Positions 23,499 to 25,557 of a DNA stretch of 25,557 nt are shown here, piece after piece (position 1 is the first letter of the stretch; every line of letters starts with the position of its first letter). Position numbers and translations under genes: made by a program. This DNA comes from Acidobacteria bacterium UBA7540 (GTDB lineage Bacteria > Acidobacteriota > Terriglobia > UBA7540), in NCBI GenBank assembly GCA_002478145.1, contig DLMI01000031.1, forward strand, positions 1 to 25,557, written 5' to 3'. A model generated the notes under the pieces. The model did no database searches and had not been told where the DNA came from. It worked only from the letters and a program-made list of their open reading frames with translations.

Positions 23499-23547
23499 AG
23501 TAGGCAGTAACCAGTAGGCAGTAGGCAATTCAGAATTCATAATTCAC
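23499..23547. repeat. Heptamer tandem tract (7 x 7 bases)
   Basis: The units agtaggc, agtaacc, agtaggc, agtaggc, aattcag, aattcat, aattcac follow each other without a gap. The word changes midway but the 7-base phase is kept. Confidence 0.85.
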
Positions 23548-23587
23548 AGTTGCCCCTACCACCTGTCCTTCCGCCCCGACCTACCTT

Positions 23588-23615
23588 CTTCGACCCTCGA
23601 CCTTCGACTATCGAC
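23588..23615. repeat. Heptamer tandem tract (4 x 7 bases)
   Basis: The units cttcgac, cctcgac, cttcgac, tatcgac lie directly downstream of the YjbQ stop codon (minus-strand gene). Confidence 0.8.
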
Positions 23616-23627
23616 TTGTCTGGCCCG

Positions 23628-24041
23628 CTACTCCCCAATGACCTTGATCAGCACTCGCTTCCGCCGCTGGCCGTCGAACTCCGCATAATAAACCTGCTGC
23701 CAGGGACCGAAATCGAGTTTCCCGTTCGTCACCGGAACCACCACTTCGTGACCGATCAGGAGATTCTTCAGGTGAGCGTCGCCATTGGTCTCACCGGTGC
23801 GATGGTGGCGGTAATCGCGGCGGAAGGGCGCCAGCTTTTCCAGCCACTCCTCGATGTCTGCGATCAGCCCGCTTTCCGCGTCATTCACATACACCCCGGC
23901 AGTGATGTGCATGGCTGACACAAGAATCAGGCCTTCCTTGATTTGCGACTTCTTCAGTGCCTTCTCAACTTCGTCCGTGATGTTGATGAACTCCCGTTGC
24001 TTCTTGGTGTTGAACCAAAGGTATTCGGTGTAGGACTTCAT
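23628..24041 (-). CDS. yjbQ: YjbQ / UPF0047 family protein (secondary thiamine-phosphate synthase-like)
   Basis: The 137-residue protein matches the whole small YjbQ fold. It has an N-terminal segment '[11 protein letters not shown]', the signature [13 protein letters not shown] (about 42-54), '[19 protein letters not shown]' (about 78-96), '[18 protein letters not shown]' and a C-terminal 'RVLIKVIG'. Family members have weak thiamine-phosphate synthase activity in vitro; the cellular role is unsettled. It is cytosolic. The ATG at 24041 is chosen because of the GAGG 7 bases upstream and because the family starts near this '[10 protein letters not shown]'. The frame is open further upstream to 24116 without support. 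It is convergent with the M16 pair. Confidence 0.9.
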   Translation of the reverse strand: MKSYTEYLWFNTKKQREFINITDEVEKALKKSQIKEGLILVSAMHITAGVYVNDAESGLIADIEEWLEKLAPFRRDYRHHRTGETNGDAHLKNLLIGHEVVVPVTNGKLDFGPWQQVYYAEFDGQRRKRVLIKVIGE

Positions 24042-24075
24042 GGTTAATCCTCGCAAGTTTTTGGAGGCGGTAGCG

Positions 24076-24105
24076 CAGAGTCTCGTATTCCAGAGACTCT
24101 GCGGC
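24076..24105. repeat. Short palindrome, member 1 of an inverted pair
   Basis: cagagtctcg...agactctgcggc is a self-complementary hairpin of 30 bases just upstream of the YjbQ start. Its reverse complement recurs at 24361-24390 with two differences. Confidence 0.65.
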
Positions 24106-24265
24106 TTTTCCTTCAAATACGCGCCCGTTCGTCCGCCGGCAACAGTATACGATCAACGGCCAAAATGCGATTCGCGCTCACCGCCCCGCTCAGGAGCACC
24201 GTAGCGAGGAGCATAAAGCGGAAGGCACAACGCAGAACGCTGAGAGCGCATGTTCTTCATTCTGG

Positions 24266-24293
24266 CTCCTGACTTCTGACTCCTGACTTCTGC
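24266..24293. repeat. Heptamer tandem tract (4 x 7 bases)
   Basis: The units ctcctga, cttctga, ctcctga, cttctgc lie in the gene-free stretch 24042-25180. I find no credible coding sequence in that stretch. Confidence 0.8.
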
Positions 24294-24360
24294 TTTTGCA
24301 ATCCCAGGCGGCGCAAGCGGGAGATGAAGCAGAATTATACGCCCGATTCCATACCCACAA

Positions 24361-24390
24361 GCCGCAGAGTCTCTGGAGAACGAGACTCTG
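24361..24390. repeat. Short palindrome, member 2 of an inverted pair
   Basis: gccgcagagtctctgg...cgagactctg is the reverse complement of 24076-24105 at 28 of 30 bases. The two copies flank the 5' region of the YjbQ gene. Confidence 0.65.
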
Positions 24391-24430
24391 ATGCGCTGCC
24401 CGCTGCCGTGCCCTGCAAGGGCACCATATA

Positions 24431-24592
24431 GTAGCCGGGGGCACCGCCCCCGGAAGACTAACCCCCAAGCCCACCGACCCTGAAAGGGTCGTATAGCTGC
24501 AGGCAGCGACGCCATGTAGCGTCGCGAGTTCGACCCTTTCAGGGTCCGACTGTGCGGGGCGGCCCGTTTCCGGGGGCGTCGCCCCCGGCTAC
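24431..24592. repeat. 162-bp compound palindrome with multiple hairpins
   Basis: The outer arms gtagccgggggc...cccccggaa (24431-24455) and ttccgggggcg...cccccggctac (24568-24592) are complementary except at two positions, and each arm folds on itself. Inner hairpins include cgaccctgaaagggtcg (24475-24491), gcgacgc/gcgtcgc (about 24506-24525) and cgaccctttcagggtcc (about 24531-24547). Confidence 0.75.
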
Positions 24593-24675
24593 TTTATCAA
24601 TCCCCTTCGGGGATTCTGAGAATACCCATGCCACCTGTGTCCAGCAAGAAACCTGGGACCTGCCCAGCGTCGGCT

Positions 24676-24698
24676 GACGCAGAGCCAAGCTCTGCGTC
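24676..24698. repeat. Perfect 10-bp hairpin
   Basis: gacgcagagc pairs with gctctgcgtc across a 3-base loop. A close relative lies at 25009-25029, where gcgcagagc pairs with gctctgcgc across a 3-base loop. Both belong to the repeat cluster between the YjbQ gene and the intron remnant. Confidence 0.65.
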
Positions 24699-24830
24699 TT
24701 TCCTCTGTGGTCAGCTCAGAACCGGCCAACGGACGGGGTCCGGCACTAAGCTGTTTTACCCCGCCTGCTCCCCTTCCGGCAAGCCCGTTTTGGCTCGCCA
24801 GCTTCGTGGGCCGCACTTCAGCAGGTGTCC

Positions 24831-24907
24831 GACCCCCTCACCCGGCCCGCCTCCCGATGAATTGCATCGGGACGGCGGGTCACCCTCTCCCCCAAGTGGG
24901 AGAGAGC
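24831..24907. repeat. Dispersed 'cctcacccggcccgc' repeat, copy 2
   Basis: It has the same element order as 13103-13175: the cctcacccggcccgc start, the tcccgatgaa/tgcatcggga hairpin and the caccctctccc/gggagag end. Confidence 0.75.
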
Positions 24908-24908
24908 T

Positions 24909-24942
24909 AATTCACTATTCATATTCACTATTCACAATTGCC
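24909..24942. repeat. Heptamer-like tandem tract
   Basis: The words aattcac, tattcat, attcac, tattcac follow each other, with one base missing from the third unit. Confidence 0.6.
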
Positions 24943-25180
24943 GGACGCACAGCTTCTTGGCAAAACAAGCGAACTTGTGTACGCTCATCGGGATGCAACG
25001 GCTGGCTGGCGCAGAGCACAGCTCTGCGCTTCACCGTGCTATATTAGCGCTGGTCGCGCCCGCCCACAATCGCCATTTTGGGCGCGGACGGCGGGAACTC
25101 CAGATCAGCAGACACTATTGCCCCGCGAAGCCTTTTGAGGGTAATCGGCTCCGTCCGATTTCAGTGTTGTCCGTGCACCG

Positions 25181-25557
25181 GTCGCGGTAGGGACAGCGGT
25201 TACCCGCTGCCCCCCGCACAGACCCGTGCGGGCGCTACTAACGCACACGGTTCTTACCTCGGATGGTTGGCGTCGAGGCGCAAGCAAGCCTCGCGCACAC
25301 GCTCCAGCCCACTTGGCCCACTCTCCCGGCGCGGTGTCCGGCGCGGGTTAGACTGTGGCGTGTTCTCCTTGGTCAACGGCCTTCCCTCCGCAACCTCCGC
25401 TGGCGGCTCCCCGCCCCTGTTCGGCTGCTTCGTCGGTACTATGCCGCTGTACGACTCCCCCTGGCCGTGCGCGAGGGACTTGCCGCTCATCACGTTCTCC
25501 CTCCGGCCCGCCGCGTTTTTCCCGACGGGCGGCCACGGGGTCTCCCGGTTCTCGCGC
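25181..25557 (-). mobile_element. Decayed group II intron (3' end plus start of the reverse transcriptase)
   Basis: Reading on the minus strand, the window edge at 25557 enters the intron. The ribosome site and start of an intron reverse transcriptase are intact, then the frame ends at 25254 after about 78 residues. Immediately after the stop comes a domain V-like hairpin (25253 down to 25221; gaaccgtgtgcg...cgcacgggtc), then a domain VI-like stem (gcagcgg/ccgctgt) and a ctaccgcgac 3' end near 25181. The polymerase domain and the rest of the ORF are missing, so there has been a large internal deletion. In domain V the catalytic AGC triad reads AAC. The element cannot move by itself. The intron 5' end lies outside the window. 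Confidence 0.75.
25254..25490 (-). pseudogene. N-terminal fragment of a group II intron reverse transcriptase/maturase
   Basis: The fragment begins at ATG 25490 (an adjacent GTG lies at 25493) with GGAGGGAG upstream. It shows the N-terminus typical of this intron-encoded protein group: 'GIVPTKQPNRGGEPPAEVAEG' with 'GRPLTKEN' and then 'GLERVREA' (about residues 60-68). In full proteins this is followed by a basic linker and the reverse transcriptase domain with YADD. Here it diverges after 'REA' and stops at 25254-25256. No reverse transcriptase motifs remain. The break after 'REA' marks the deletion junction. Confidence 0.78.

Noticed and set aside
23353..23615. A possible CRISPR array in the repetitive stretch after the second M16 gene
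   Set aside because: The repeats are short, contiguous 7- and 50-base units with no unique spacers, and no cas gene is nearby.
24628..25047. Open frames in the 24.05-25.18 kb stretch
   Set aside because: They cross hairpin repeats and a heptamer tract, have no ribosome sites, and their products have no recognisable features.

Overview
The window looks like chromosomal DNA of a soil-type Acidobacteriota, probably from a draft or metagenome assembly. This is inferred from family content and repeat style, not from a marker gene. The supporting features are a very large SBBP-repeat/choice-of-anchor-D secreted protein, a protein with the 'STGPRSAAAKQ...NALKHG' N-terminus, many dispersed palindromes containing 'gtcattccgagcgaagcg', and many short tandem repeats with a 7-base period. 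No rRNA, tRNA, CRISPR array or intact transposase was found.

Layout. 1-2.8 kb: an acidobacterial-type hypothetical protein (minus), a hicAB toxin-antitoxin pair whose hicA carries a one-base frameshift (plus), and a convergent RelE/ParE-like toxin with its antitoxin (minus). 2.8-5.2 kb: a translationally coupled minus-strand pair, a polytopic membrane protein followed by an MFS transporter. 5.4-8.6 kb: a minus-strand two-component operon, an NtrC-type sigma-54 response regulator followed by its membrane histidine kinase. 8.9-12 kb: plus-strand genes for a small exported protein (with a candidate sigma-54 promoter), a second sigma-54 activator lacking a receiver domain, and a family 4 glycosyltransferase. 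12.3-15.1 kb: a minus-strand ABC-2 exporter (ATPase and two permeases). 15.4-19.9 kb: a small exported protein of unknown function convergent with the 1193-residue SBBP protein. 20.3-23.4 kb: two tandem M16 peptidase-family proteins, the first with the zinc motif and the second without it, as in a heterodimeric M16 enzyme. 23.6-24.0 kb: a YjbQ-family protein. 24.05-25.18 kb: about 1.1 kb without genes, packed with hairpin repeats. 25.18-25.56 kb: a decayed group II intron that keeps the start of its reverse transcriptase and domains V/VI and runs off the right edge.

The genes form ordinary modules for regulation, export, proteolysis and toxin-antitoxin functions. I do not see a defence island or an obviously new multi-gene system. 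The unusual signal is in the non-coding layer. At least eleven tandem tracts have different sequences but share a strict 7-base period, and three of them lie in frame inside the SBBP gene. An 84-bp inverted repeat pair differing at one base brackets a 5.4-kb segment. Several nested palindromes occupy the gaps between genes.
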